Positions 44,131 to 54,769 of a stretch of 64,000 bases of DNA are shown here, piece after piece (position 1 is the first letter of the stretch; the number at the start of each line of letters is the position of its first letter). Location of the stretch: contig CM036759.1 in NCBI GenBank assembly GCA_020796225.1, positions 71,339,512 to 71,403,511 of the forward strand, read 5' to 3'. Both the position numbers and the translations under genes were made by a program. Below the pieces are notes generated by a model. It was not told where the DNA came from. It worked only from the letters and a program-made list of their open reading frames with translations, and searched no databases. The DNA is from Arion vulgaris. Lineage: Eukaryota; Mollusca; Gastropoda; Stylommatophora; Arionidae.

Positions 44131-46395
44131 AAAAAAAAAACCCTTTTTTAATTTTCCTTCCAAATTGGCCCCCGTCTTCTCCCCCCACAGGTTTTTATTC
44201 TCCCGACTTGATCGGGCAACGGGAAAATCCCGTTTAAGCAAAAAGGGTTTGGGTTTTTTTTCTCCCACCCCCATTGACCCCTCTCAACCTTCAAAATGTG
44301 ACTCGTTTTCCCGTAAATTCTTAAAAACGCCTTTAAAGGGCCCGGTTTTTTCGACCATGTCCCCCGTATGTTTTTTAAATTTTACTAATCAAAGGAAAAC
44401 CCCAAAAGGGCCCCCTTTTCCTCATCCAAAAACCAACATGTTTGGAAATGCTCCCCCAAAAGCCTTTTCAATCTAAAATGTCAGGGGTCAGTTCTCCCCT
44501 TTTACACCCCCACGTCCCGTGATACATTGTTTTCAAAAGCCGTGCAAACTGAGCCCCCCCGGGCGTCTGGAAACAAAAATTTCCCTTGGGGGCATCCCAA
44601 CTGCGTGACCTTTCGGGTTTTCCAGCCTCGATTGCTCGGTCAATTTAAAAAGGGTTCGTGAAGTCTTAAACCCAATTGCCCGGGGGCCTTTTCCCTCCGT
44701 GCAAAACCTTTTTGTGTGTCGGGGGGGGGAAACCCCCTTTCCCCAAAAGCCCAAAATCCGCAATCCCCCGGGGTATCTTTTGCTTGTCCCCCGAAGTTCC
44801 CAAGGTAAAACTCAAAAATCCCACTGTCATTTGAAAAATTTCAAACCCATTTGGCCCCCTTTTTTACCATTGGGGGGCGAAAAACCCGTCTCTTTCACTT
44901 GATTTTGCTTTTATGTACTTCCCCTTCCCCTCCCCGGGGCCTTTTGGGTTTCCGGGGGTTTCTCAATAAGGGGAACTGTCCCCTTTTGTTTCTTTCCCTT
45001 TCCCAAAACTTCGAAAAAGTTCCACTCTTCTCCTTTCCCCCTTTCCCCAAATTTTTTGAAAAAACAGTGGGAAAACCATGGGTCAAAAAGGGGCCTGGGA
45101 AAAGCTTGGTCTTTTTATGGGTTATGGGAAAACCCATGCGGGGCTACCTATGAGGCCCTTTCCTCTGTCTATCACAGGCTCATTGATACCGTTTGGGATG
45201 CCAAAAATGCCTGAAACCCCTTTGTCAGCTTTTGTGGTTTGTTGTTTTTAACCCTTTTTTTTTGCTTCTCATCTCCCCCGCTGTTCAGCCAAAGCATTAC
45301 TATCCCCTTGGGTATCCCTTTTATACCTCGATAAAATTCAAACCTCCCCTTTTCCCCCTTAAATTCTTCCCCCCATTTTTGTCGTGCTTTATTCTGGAAC
45401 TCTTCCCCCTTTAAAAGCTTTTCCTGGGGGCGATAAAATTTGAAAAACGCCGGGGCTTGTTTCTTTTAAGCCGGGCCGGAAAACCGTCGGTTTAGTTCAA
45501 AAAAGCCAGCAGGCCCGCAACCGGCTGGGAAACCGCTCGACAGGAAAAAACAACCCAAACCCCCATAATTCCCGGTGAAAAATGTTTTATTGTTCTGTTT
45601 TTCTTTGATCAGATCTGAACCGTTCCCCAATGTTTTTCCCTTTATTTCTTTAAAAAGGGGTTGGCGAAAATTTAAGTTGGTTGTTGCTTTAATATCCCCG
45701 GCTCATTTTCAATTGGGCAAACGTTCCCCGCGTGAATGTATTTCGGGCCGCGTGCTTATCTTTGGAAAAGCGTTTCTTTGAACGGCATGGGGAATCCTTT
45801 ATCTTTTTTACTTCGGGAAAGCTTCTATCGGCGGAAAAGGCAGAAGACTCGGTTTTTGCGGACCTCGCCAAGCCGGACCAACCCCCCTTAGGTTCCCCCG
45901 ATGTCAAAGGGGCAACCATCGTCTTTCCCCCGGAAGGGTAGCGGTCGTCTGGGTCGGTTATTTCTTTTTATGAAATTGCGGCCGTTAAAAATTTTTTTCT
46001 TGTAAGCTTTTCTCTTTCCCCCTCTTTTTATGTTAAATGTATTCATGTTTATATTCCCTTCTTATCTTCTTAGCTCCTTTTTCCCCCCCCTTTAAACTTA
46101 AAGGTTATTTGCATTTTCAAGGGTTTTTTTACTAGATTTTCATTTTTTCTTTTTTCCCCTTCAGTTTTTATGTTTGTTTTTGTTGCATTTAAAATTAATT
46201 TTTCCGGGGGTCGTTTGTATTTGTAAATCCCCTTGTGTTTCATTTAAAATTTTTTTTTTTGTTTAAAACTAAAGGGTTTTGGGCCGCGAACCAAAAATTT
46301 TTTCTTTTTGTAATTTTTTAAAAATACGGGACTATGTTCGTGTTTTAATCAAATGGTTTTTTCTGCGGTTTTCCAAAAATATCCCAAAAAAACTC
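44131..46395. other. Unassigned, heavily corrupted
   Basis: Runs of C, G, T and A are extreme and no motif could be matched on either strand. I would not interpret any frame in it. Confidence 0.4.
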
Positions 46396-47130
46396 GAAGA
46401 AAGTCCCGGTCAAAAACGTTGCAACTGGCAAATACTTTTGAATAACTTTGGGCAGAAGGGAATCAAAAAAACGGCGAAATGATCTTGGAGAAGAAAAAAA
46501 CAACCCCAACAATGTCGTGATATTCCTGATGCTCTTCCCCGGGCCTCCCTGGCACTCAAATCGGGCTGCAAAACTGAATGAATGAGCTCAAAACGTCCCC
46601 CGCTGAACTAAAGAGTTCACTCAAGCACTGTCATCCAGTGGATACCGTCACACTGCAACATTAGGGAAGCAGAAGCGGCGACAAGCTAGCCAAGAGGCGG
46701 GCGACTACCCCAGACTGATCTCGAGATCGGCTATGAGGAAGTCAAAACAACCATCGGTTCGCACTATCGAAGCAAATGGGCAAAGACCATCCATGATACA
46801 CAGACAGTGCGGATACTATGGTCTCTCTCGCAGTGAACAAGTTGCCATATTTCGCCTCCGTACCCTGACAACAAGCTCAGAGCCCACATGTTCCATAAAT
46901 TTAAAATTGGCACAACTAGCCTGTGCCCATGCAATATGCAGACATGGCACAGAACACGTCTTGCAAGACTGTCAACGTTTAGCAGGTATCTGAAAAAGTA
47001 CTGCCACAACACACAGAGCTTGCGAAAACTGCGGAGGAGCGGAGTCCTAAAAACAACAGTAAAATTCATGATAGAAGTTGGTCCATCAGGCTAGGGCGGG
47101 AACGCAAAGGAAAAGGAAGGAATCAAAAGT
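46396..47130 (+). pseudogene. I-type LINE RNase H end, after the Penelope insertion
   Basis: It continues the LINE broken at 41267: ATGKYF-NNFG-like, VIQWIPSHCN-like (about 46640), RSEQVAIFRLRT (46830), MFHKFKIGTTSLCPCNMQ (46888) and RHGTEHVLQDCQRLAG. From 46640 the text is clean again and closely matches 9900-10430. The 3' end is near AGGCGGGAACGCAAAGGA. Confidence 0.8.
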
Positions 47131-47249
47131 CATGGCGAGTATCTCGGAAAAACACGATAACGCAGCATCGTGACGCTGCATGTGAAAGGTTCTACAAACT
47201 CCGTACATGAGGCCAAGCGCAGAGAAACCTATTGGGTAAAGTTGACTGA

Positions 47250-47400
47250 GCGCAAATCCTAAAGTTGCATTTAGTGCCACATGAAAATGCCCTCCCTGGA
47301 ACAACCGGGTAGGATACTCTTGCAATAACAACTAACATCCCCAGAAGGCAAGGTGGTGATGTTGGCGCGAAAATTTCACTTGCGTTCTAGCCAATTTCTT
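47250..47400 (+). mobile_element. Element D fragment, plus strand
   Basis: TGCCCTCCCTGGAACAACCG, CTAACATCCCCAGAAGG and GTGATGTTGG match 57245-57315. The adjoining piece at 47405 is in opposite orientation and overlaps the same part of the element, so two copies meet here. Confidence 0.6.
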
Positions 47401-47404
47401 TACT

Positions 47405-48225
47405 TTTAGTTATTTTCTATCCACTTGAGTTTGTTCCTGGTAGGAGTATTCTCAGCCGTTTCGGGCGTGTGTCGCACTTGACATGTGCAATGTCTACTCT
47501 GCATTTTCCCTGTTCCGGGAAACACTGGACTAGGGCTTTGCACAGGTATTCTAGAGTGTTGTTTCAATTGGTGCTAATACGAACCTGAAATTCTGTGCTC
47601 GTCAACATCACCCACCTCAGTTCTTCTAGGGATGTTAGTTGTTAATACAACAGTACCTTGCCCGGTTGTCCCAGCGAGGGCAGTTTCGTTAGACACTAAC
47701 ACGCAACTTTAGAATTTGCACTTGGCCAACCTTACTCAGTAAATGTATCTTCGCTAGGCCTTTGACACGAGTTTGCACAATCTTCCCATGTGGTGTCACG
47801 ATACTCTACAGTGTTTTCAGAGACACTTGCGAGACTATTGATTACACAGCGTTCTCATTTATTCTTGCCCAGCTAGCAATTTTGGTGCTGCCATTTGCTC
47901 AAAGGAGTTGGCATTCATTCACAGCGACTCTTACGCTACTATTTCTTCGTTTCAGCAACTATTTTGGCAACTTTTCATCGGACTTCGGCCAGGAGATGCG
48001 TGCATTTTGTTCAGGGTTTTGGACCTGCATTACTTTTCTGTACTTGCCTACTACACTACCTGTAGCTCTCCCTCAATCCCTACCCGCTTAGCCAGACAGG
48101 ATCCACTGTCTGTTTCAGATCACCCGTGGAGGTGGTGCACCACGTGGAGGTGGTGTAGGATCTTGAATAGTACTAGCTCACTAAACCTGGCGCGACGTTG
48201 TCCCTAGAACTACGTCTATGACCCC
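47405..48225 (-). mobile_element. Element A/D relative with complete 5' module
   Basis: On the minus strand it begins GGGGTCATAGACGTAG at 48225. The module has ACGT-based first hairpin, TTTAGTG/TACTATT second hairpin, and CAGACAGTGG/CCTGTCTG, all in the positions seen in element A. The interior matches 57170-57560. The 3' boundary is unclear. Confidence 0.72.
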
Positions 48226-48290
48226 GGATCACATACAAATCATAAAGAGTTGTTTAACAAGGGGTTTGATATGGAGCATTCAAATAACGC
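48226..48290 (+). mobile_element. SINE R tail fragment
   Basis: ATCACATACAAATCATAAAG and GATATGGAGCATTC match the final part of SINE R. Confidence 0.55.
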
Positions 48291-48376
48291 TCTAAAAATG
48301 TTAATTACAGACCTCCTAAGATATTCAAAATATATGACGCTCTCAATGTCTTCATTCATCATCATCATCATAATAT

Positions 48377-48562
48377 GCCAGAGTGGTTACCGGGGCCCAA
48401 TTGGGGTGTAAAGAATAGAACCACTGTTACCTGCCATGCATGTCGTAGAGGTGACTAAAGAGGTTTAGCTGAAATCGGATGCATGTGTCCTAAATGTGTA
48501 GAAATCTATGCGTTTGAGGCCTACAAACCAATATACAAGTATACAGTTCTTGGCGAAGAAGA
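48377..48562 (+). mobile_element. SINE family 1 copy
   Basis: AGAGTGGTTACCGGGG, AAAGAATAGAACCACTGTTA, CATGCATGTCGTAGAGGTGA and GAAATCGGATGCATGTG match the copy at 27687. It lacks part of the 3' region, ending ACAGTTCTTGGCGAAGAAGA. It inserted into a (CAT)n tract, whose ATCATCATCATCA flanks resemble a duplication. Confidence 0.8.
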
Positions 48563-48565
48563 AAG

Positions 48566-48990
48566 ATCATCATCATCAAATAGCTTGTCCTGGCAGAACT
48601 CTGCCACCTTAACAGATCTTTAGAATTTCTCTCAAAGGCCAAATGTCCTGCCTCTGCAGCCATCATGCTCAAACCATCAGTTACATCCTGTATCCATCTT
48701 CTCCGTGATCTTCCTCTTCTCCTCTTTGCCGGTATGCCTCCTTCCATGAAGCCCTTCGTGTCTTTTTATATGTCCAAAATATTTCAATTTTCTTTTGTAT
48801 CAACAGCCAGTTTTTTTGTTTGAGTTCTTTCTGGATAGATCTAGTTTGTTCTCTTCTCTGTCCAGGCCCTTCGAAGGACTCTTCTGTAATATTATATTCA
48901 AAAGCAGATATCTGTTTTCTACTGTCTTGATGTCTTCATTATCAATGTTAGTTAAACAAAACCAACACATAATCTTAATATATGATTCGT
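48566..48990 (-). pseudogene. RTE-like LINE carboxyl-terminal fragment
   Basis: The minus strand reads RRRGRSRRRWIQDVTDGLSM, AAEAGHLAFERN and WQSSART, the terminal domain of an RTE-like polyprotein, preceded by a piece with LTNIDNEDIKTVENRYLL. The frame is broken between them. Confidence 0.72.
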
Positions 48991-49112
48991 TACAGAGAGA
49001 AATGGTGATTTTTATTTCCATTTATTTAGACATGAAAGTTGAGAAATATTGTGCCAGCAGTGTGGATGAAATTGGTGTTCAATTTCTCGTGAGATCAGCC
49101 TTTCAAGATCAG

Positions 49113-49250
49113 CTGTCTCTTATCACAAGTGGATATCAGACTTTTCTACTACGACTGTCGAAATTCTCTGGGATACCAGGGAATTCTTTGCCATGAGTGC
49201 CTGTGACCAGGGATGCTTCCCTAAGGAGGAACCACCCACAAAGCCTGATG
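49113..49250 (+). CDS. Juxtamembrane exon of the unidentified type I membrane protein
   Basis: This 138-nt open exon ends at CCTGATG|GTATGT. It encodes SYHKWISDFSTTTVEILWDT, then REFFAMSACDQGCF and a proline/lysine-rich stretch PKEEPPTKPD. The final base completes an aspartate codon with the AC opening the exon at 57879, giving ...KPDDNRIRV.... The acceptor (CTTTCAAGATCAG|CT at 49112) is the one that matches the phase of the 23490 exon; it has a modest pyrimidine tract, so the 5' end is less sure than the 3' end. The family is not recognised. Confidence 0.55.
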
Positions 49251-49742
49251 GTATGTTGTAAACTTGATGAAAGGTGTGATGGCAGTAGTGGCTCGTCATT
49301 TAGGGCCAGTGAACCTGCCCATCAAAAATAATGTGTACGTGTATTTATTATTTGATAAATTATTTGTTCATAATTATTACTTTTTACGTGATACTGATAG
49401 CTTTGAAAGTTGAATATGTAACGCTAAAATATCATATACAGTCTGAAATTTATCTTTCCTCCTAATTAGTATACTTCTGCATTTTCAGTGCATTTATTTT
49501 TTAGGACCAGTAGAAATGTGGTCTATTCAGACCGTCTATTAGCAATGCGACCTCTGACCTCTCTCTTGACTGGTTATCTAGCACAGACATATATGTGATT
49601 TTTTTCATTCATTCATTAGGGAAATTCTTACGCTTCCAAGCCTTCAAAGCGGTGTTATTGCACTAAAAATTATTCTGGGTGCTTAAATACCAAATGATAT
49701 ATAAAAATATTATAAATAATTAACTAACCATTATAGAATAGT
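49251..49742. other. Intron sequence, no feature seen
   Basis: This is AT-rich with no repeat or coding match. It may be old intron DNA. Confidence 0.4.
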
Positions 49743-49879
49743 TTAACTCCTTGTGGACTCAACACCCACTATGTTGTAAGGTTGGTCACCTTTTTACAAG
49801 GAACCACACTAAAGGGCGTTTTTATTGTAAAAACAAATGGCTTGTAAAACATGCTTTGCCCCGGTCCACTAAGAGTTAA
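49743..49879. mobile_element. piggyBac-like MITE 1
   Basis: The left end TTAACTCCTTGTGGAC is inverted at the right (GTCCACTAAGAGTTAA), two mismatches in 16. TTAA at both outer edges is the piggyBac target. At 137 bp it has no coding capacity. Confidence 0.6.
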
Positions 49880-50097
49880 CCTTTCGCTGCTACATACTTT
49901 CTGAAGGCTGAGCTAAAAATAGCTAGTCTTTGTTTCTAGGTCACAAACGTGGATGCACGCCTATAGCAGTGACATAGAAATGTATACGATGTTAACACAT
50001 GTTTAGCCCACAGAGGAGAGATAATAACAGCGTGTTAATCGTCTTTAGATGTGAATGGGAAAACGTATTATATCGTCCTTAGCAGCTAAAGGGTTAC
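49876..50097. mobile_element. piggyBac-like MITE 2
   Basis: It begins at the same TTAA that ends MITE 1: TTAACCTTTCGCTGCTA, inverted at the right as TAGCAGCTAAAGGGTTA. The CCTTT-rich terminus is typical of piggyBac. The last base of the right TTAA has decayed. Confidence 0.6.
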
Positions 50098-50524
50098 AGT
50101 GTCGCCCGATCCATAATTATAAATCTGTATACAGCAATATGCGTTTAGACAAGTCAAGAGTTGTGACATAGTAAACAAGTAATCAAAACATCAAGGACAG
50201 AATCGAGGAAAATAGGAGAACAACTGTTATTACTATTTTTCAAAAGTGTCAATTCCATGAGGATAAGAGCAAAGTTTCAACCCCACTGACATTATTAATG
50301 ATAAAAACGGTACACGGATATTTAATACAAACGGAAGGAAGAACAGATGGAAAGAATACTTCAGAACTACGAGGCGTGTTCAAATGAAAGCGGACTTGTT
50401 ACACCACGCGTGCTAGAGTGCACGGATATTGATGACATTTGCACTAGTAATGAGTATTCAATAATTAACATACGGTCACGTGTTCATCTTCCCAGCATGC
50501 ATATGTGCTGCATGAGACTGTTAA

Positions 50525-51860
50525 CAATATGGCGGGTGTGATTCCGAACCCGTCCAAAGCAAATCAGCGTGCTGTGATCCAGTTTCTTTCATTTGAAGGA
50601 TGTCAAGCAGTAGACATTCATCGGAGAATGAAGGCAGCATATGGTGACAAATGTTTGTCGAGGACAAGAGTGATGGAATATGCGCGTATGTTTAAAAGTC
50701 TGCGTGAGTTAGAGCAGATCTTGACGCGCCAGGTCAGATTCGCTATTATTGCAACAGGAAGAAGCCATAGCCTTGCTTGATAAAGCAGTACTGACACAGC
50801 AGATCTTGCATGGTCAGGTCAGAGCATATTGTTGCAACAGAAGAAGCCATAGCCTTGCTTGATAAAGCAGTACTGACACAGCAGATCTTGCATGGTCAGG
50901 TCAGGCGCATATTGTTGCAACAGAAGAAGCCATAGCCTTGCTTGATAAAGCAGTACTGACACGCAGATCTTGCGGCCAGGTCAGGCGCATTTTGTTGCAA
51001 CAGAAAAGCCTAGCTTGCTTGATAAAACAGTACTGACTGACCGTCGTCGGAGCATTCGTTCACTTGCAGAAGAATTCCATATGTCAATTGGGACAGCCCA
51101 CATGGTTGTTCGGAAGAAATGAACTATCGGAAGGTGTGTTCGATGGGTCCCTGGATATTGACTTACCACTAAGGAAGAATGGATGGGGTGGAGTTTGAAC
51201 CACTTGATGCGTTACAGGACAGAGGGTGATGCATTTCTGTTGAGCATTGTGACAGGTGATGAATCGTGTACTACTATAGAACCGAGCAGCAAAATTGACA
51301 GCATGCAATGGAAACATCCAGGTTCACCAAAGCCCAAAAAATTCAAGACACAGGTTTCTGCTGGGAAGGTTATGGTGACCGCATTTTTTACCATGAAGGG
51401 CTTTGTTGGCCGATTTTAAGGAACCTGGTGTCAACATCAATGCCGCCCATTATAAGACACTTTAGACAAGCTGCATAAGGCCATCAAGGCTAAGCGACCA
51501 GGCAAGCTTTCTCAAGGTGTGATTCTTCTCCCCGACAACGCTCGTCGCAGTCGCAAAAATTGTGCAGGAAACATTGGCAAGAAGAGATTGGGTTCTTCAT
51601 CACCCAGCCTATAGTCCGATTTGTCCCGTGTGATTTCCATTTGTTCGGACCGTTGAAGAAAGCACTAAAGGGACAGCGATTCACTGGACGCAGGCGTGAA
51701 GACAGCGGTGACCACATGGTTCAGTGAGCAGCCACGCACCTTTTCTCGGACGGCATTCGACGTCTACCTAAACAGTGGGATGCTTGCCTAAATGACATAC
51801 TGAGATTTTTTTTGATGAACCCAGGTGCATTCTTATTCACAAGTGGTTGCTTTGTTTAAT
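50525..51860 (+). pseudogene. mariner transposase, inactivated
   Basis: Mariner transposase cuts and joins at TA with a DDD triad. Visible are the start of the DNA-binding domain (NQRAVIQFLSFEGCQAVDIH), a second helix-turn-helix region (RRSIRSLAEEFHMSIGTAH near 51050), IVTGDESC (first Asp, 51245), SPKPKKFKTQVSAGKVMVT (51330), LLPDNARR (second Asp, 51530) and YSPDLSPCDFHLFGPLKKAL (third Asp, 51610). The spacing of the last two suits mariner's DD34D. It has frameshifts and an internal tandem expansion of about 82 bp (50764-51010). Confidence 0.88.
50747..51015. repeat. 82-bp tandem repeat inside mariner transposase
   Basis: GCCATAGCCTTGCTTGATAA starts at 50764, 50846 and 50929, with a decayed fourth at about 51007. 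The unit carries part of the transposase coding sequence. 82 is not a multiple of three, so the expansion shifts the frame. Confidence 0.85.
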
Positions 51861-51998
51861 TCCGTTGAAACTGTTAATTTGCTTATGATACTTTTTAAAT
51901 AAATCCACAAGTCCCTTTTCATTTGAACACGCCTCGTATAACCAACCACCAACATCAATTGCAAATAGATTTTAAAATAACACAAGCATAGTAGAACC

Positions 51999-52237
51999 GT
52001 AGGTGGCGTCTGTGGCCTAGGGGTTAGTGACTCGGTCTATTAACCCCGGCGTTCTGAGTTCGAATCACGCTGCGGACAGTTTGCTTGCAAATTGTTTCCG
52101 TTGATTTAACAAAAGGACGATGGCGCCACCCGTTCAGAAAGCAATGGCAAACTACTGAACGTATAAGTGGTGCCTAGAAAATCAACGCGTGTTTACTGTG
52201 GTTGATGGCTCGTCCTTTAGGATATGCCACGATTTTT
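51999..52237 (+). mobile_element. tRNA-derived SINE with 12-bp target duplication
   Basis: CATAGTAGAACC flanks it at 51987-51998 and 52238-52249. The head has a pol III A-box-like TGGCCTAGGGGTTAGTGACT and a B-box-like GAGTTCGAATCAC about 40 bp later, as in a tRNA. The body contains GGCGCCACCCGTTCAGAAAG and CAATGGCAAACTACTG, and the tail is short and T-rich. It has no relation to SINE families 1 or R. Confidence 0.9.
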
Positions 52238-52666
52238 CATAGTAGAACCAAATATACTCCTCCAAGAAATAGAAGAAGTTGTGAAGAAGAGTCCATGTCA
52301 CAAGACCTTAGGCATAACGGTATAACTAATGAAGCAATCAAGGCATGCGGAGAAACAGGAATAAAATGGATACATAGAATCTTCAAGTCAGCCTGGACAG
52401 AAAGAGAAGTCCCCAAAGATTGACAGAAAGCCATCATAATACCAATATGGAAAAAGAGGCAACAAAGAGAATGCTATACATACAGAGGCATATCATTATT
52501 AAGTCATGTTGGGAAATTATATGCTAAAATTTTGGAATCTAGAATCAAACCTATAATAGAGCCACAGCTGAACATCGCTCAGTTTGGGTTCAGAAAGGAA
52601 ATAGTTGACCTATGCCCTGTTCACACAAGGGCAACTAGCGAAAACACCATAGAATATGACAAACAG

Positions 52667-52921
52667 CTCACGCCCGAGTGGTTACCTGGACCCAAATTAG
52701 GGGTGTAAAGAATAGAACCAATGTTACCTGTCACGCATGTCGTAAGAGGCGACTAAGGAGGTTTGGCTGAAATCGAATGTACATGTCCTAACGTGTGAAA
52801 TCTCAGAGTTTATGGGCCTACAAACCAATGTGCAGCGTATACACGTTCTTGGCAAGATCAAACATATCACAAAGAGTGATTAAAATTGGTGGTAAAGAAG
52901 CGACGCAAAGAAGTGAAAGAA
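52667..52921 (+). mobile_element. SINE family 1, full copy in LINE RT
   Basis: GACAAACAG flanks it at 52658-52666 and 52922-52930. It has the same structure as 27687-27949: GCCCGAGTGGTTACCTGG head, CACGCATGTCGTAAGAGGCG core, CACAAAGAGTGATTAAAATT and a GAAGTGAAAGAA tail. It interrupts the LINE protein after TIEYDKQ. Confidence 0.92.
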
Positions 52922-54010
52922 GACAAACAGGTCAACTTAGCATTCATGACCAAGAAAAGGTCTTTAATAGAATAAACAGAAGCAAACTATGGGCCATACT
53001 AAGTGAATACGAATTCAGGCCAACTATTGAACAATATTAAGCGCTATACCAAAATGCTCAAGCGTAGTACAACAAGCGACGGCCTGATAGACAAATGTGA
53101 ATTATCATCAGGAGTAAGGCAGGGATGTATGCTTTCGCCTATACTTTTCAATATATACATAGATAGGATAAGCATGCTTAAGAAACCAAGACAGATAACA
53201 ACCTGCGATAACAACTACAATTTAATAAGAACTACTCTTTGCTGATGATCAGAGTATAATTTACAACAATGAACACATTCTTTAACAACATGTAAATGCA
53301 CTGCAAGCGACATGCGAAAAATATGACATGCAAATTAACATCTCCAAAACAGAAGTCATAACAATAAGTAGGTCAGCAGGTCAACTAAATATACAAGTGA
53401 ATAATGTCAAAATACAACAGACTCCAGAATTCAAATATCTCAGGAGTATATTCACAGCAGATGGAAAGATGGACAGAGAAATCGAGACTAGATGCCAGAA
53501 GCAAAGCGCGGTGACCTACCAACTGTCACCATTATTAAAACATCCAAGCATTAACATGGCAGTCACACGACAACTGATAAACTGCATATTTATTCCAACT
53601 CTCTGCTATCAGTGCCAAACATGGCCCTGACTAAGACACAAGAAAGAAAGATTACAACATGTGAAATGAGATGTCTCGAAAGCTATCAACGTTACAAGGA
53701 GAGATAGAGTGAAAGCGAGAATATCAGAAGCATCGTTGGTACTATACCATGCATACAGTACATCGAAGCAAAGAATCAAGTGGTTCGGCCATCTAATGAG
53801 AATGGAACCACATTTATACCATCACGTGCCTACAATAATCGACACTCAGGCGCAGAGCACGAGGCAGGCCAAGAACACGATGGATAGATAACATCTCAGA
53901 GTCCTGCGAAAGCATGGACTGACAACGTCAAGCGCAACACACCTGACACAAGATAGAAAACTACTCTCCACAACTCTAAAACTGCAAATGTGGTTAAGAT
54001 AGATAAAATA

Positions 54011-54690
54011 AGATAGAGAGTTGTAACCTACTGTATACAACAATCTACGTTAAAAACAAGTCAAGAGTTGTGACCTACTGTACTACAACAATCTACATTT
54101 AGACAAGTCAAAGAGTTGTGACCTACTGTATACAACAATCTACGTTAAGACAAGTCAAAGAGTTGTGACCTACTGTATACAACAATCTACATTTAGACAA
54201 GTCAAAGAGTTGTGACCTACTGTATACAACAATCTACATTTAGACAAGTCAAAGAGTTGTGACCTACTGTATACAACAATCTACGTTTAGACAAGTCAAA
54301 GAGTTGTGACCTACTGTATACAACAATCTACATTTAGACAAGTCAAAGAGTTGTGACCTACTGTATACAACAATCTACATTTAGACAAGTCAAAGAGTTG
54401 TGACCTACTGTATACAACAATCTACATTTAGACAAGTCAAAGAGTTGTGACCTACTGTATACAACAATCTACGTTTAGACAAGTCAAAGAGTTGTGACCT
54501 ACTGTATACAACAATCTACATTTAGACAAGTCAAAGAGTTGTGACCTACTGTATACAACAATCTACATTTAGACAAGTCAAAGAGTTGTGACCTACTGTA
54601 TACAACAATCTACATTTATACAAGTCAAAGAGTTGTGACCTACTGTATACAACAACCTACATTTAGACAAGTCAAAGAATTGTGACCTAC
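54011..54690. repeat. 47-bp satellite, about 14 units
   Basis: GAGTTGTGACCTACTGTATA recurs every 47 bp (48 once), with the variants TACATTTAGAC and TACGTTTAGAC. One diverged unit lies at about 50120-50170, on the other side of the LINE stack. The array starts at the LINE's 3' end. Confidence 0.93.
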
Positions 54691-54769
54691 ATATTCTAGT
54701 AAAGGTGTGATAACATCCTGAAATATACAAATAATAGTAAATACTAAAATTTAACCTAACCCCAATAAC

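Larger units (their letters stand above)
41268..46395 (-). mobile_element. Penelope-like insertion inside the LINE RNase H
   Basis: The flanks rejoin: the RNase H coding sequence stops near 41268 and resumes near 46400, with about 20-30 bp present on both sides. The inserted DNA has Penelope-like coding sequence on the minus strand at 41640-44130. The remainder up to 46395 is A/T/C-rich and too corrupted to interpret; it may hold the element's repeat ends or another insertion. Confidence 0.6.
50370..51936 (+). mobile_element. mariner-family DNA transposon
   Basis: This 1567-bp element lies between TA dinucleotides (50368-50369, 51937-51938). CGAGGCGTGTTCAAATGAAA at the left is perfectly inverted at the right, and the terminal repeats extend imperfectly to about 31 bp. 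It sits in the RT coding sequence of an RTE-like LINE (cut between the codons for LYNQPP). The transposase is disrupted, so this copy is non-autonomous, but intact termini suggest fairly recent insertion. Confidence 0.95.
50180..54010 (+). pseudogene. RTE-like LINE hosting three nested insertions
   Basis: The RT region starts EENRRTTVITIFQKCQFHED, quoted from shifted frames, then NDKNGTRIFNTNGRKNRWKE, and is cut by mariner. It resumes LYNQPPTSIANRF, is cut by a tRNA-type SINE, continues HNGITNEAIKACGETGIKWI, and is cut by SINE 1 after TIEYDKQ. The rest is well preserved: LSSGVRQGCMLSPILFNIYI (53100), EFKYLRSIFTADGKMDREIE (53430), NCIFIPTLCYQCQTW and RIKWFGHLMRMEPHL (53775). It ends in an AGATA-type tail where the 47-bp satellite starts. 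Removing all three insertions restores continuous RT. Confidence 0.87.

Noticed and set aside
48795..49196. A 133-residue plus-strand frame covering the 49113 exon
   Set aside because: It reads the exon in the wrong frame and runs antisense into an RTE-like LINE; the frame that joins the transmembrane exon is different.
51999..52100. Functional tRNA gene
   Set aside because: A and B boxes are present, but the sequence does not fold into a complete tRNA and is the head of a SINE with its own target-site duplication.
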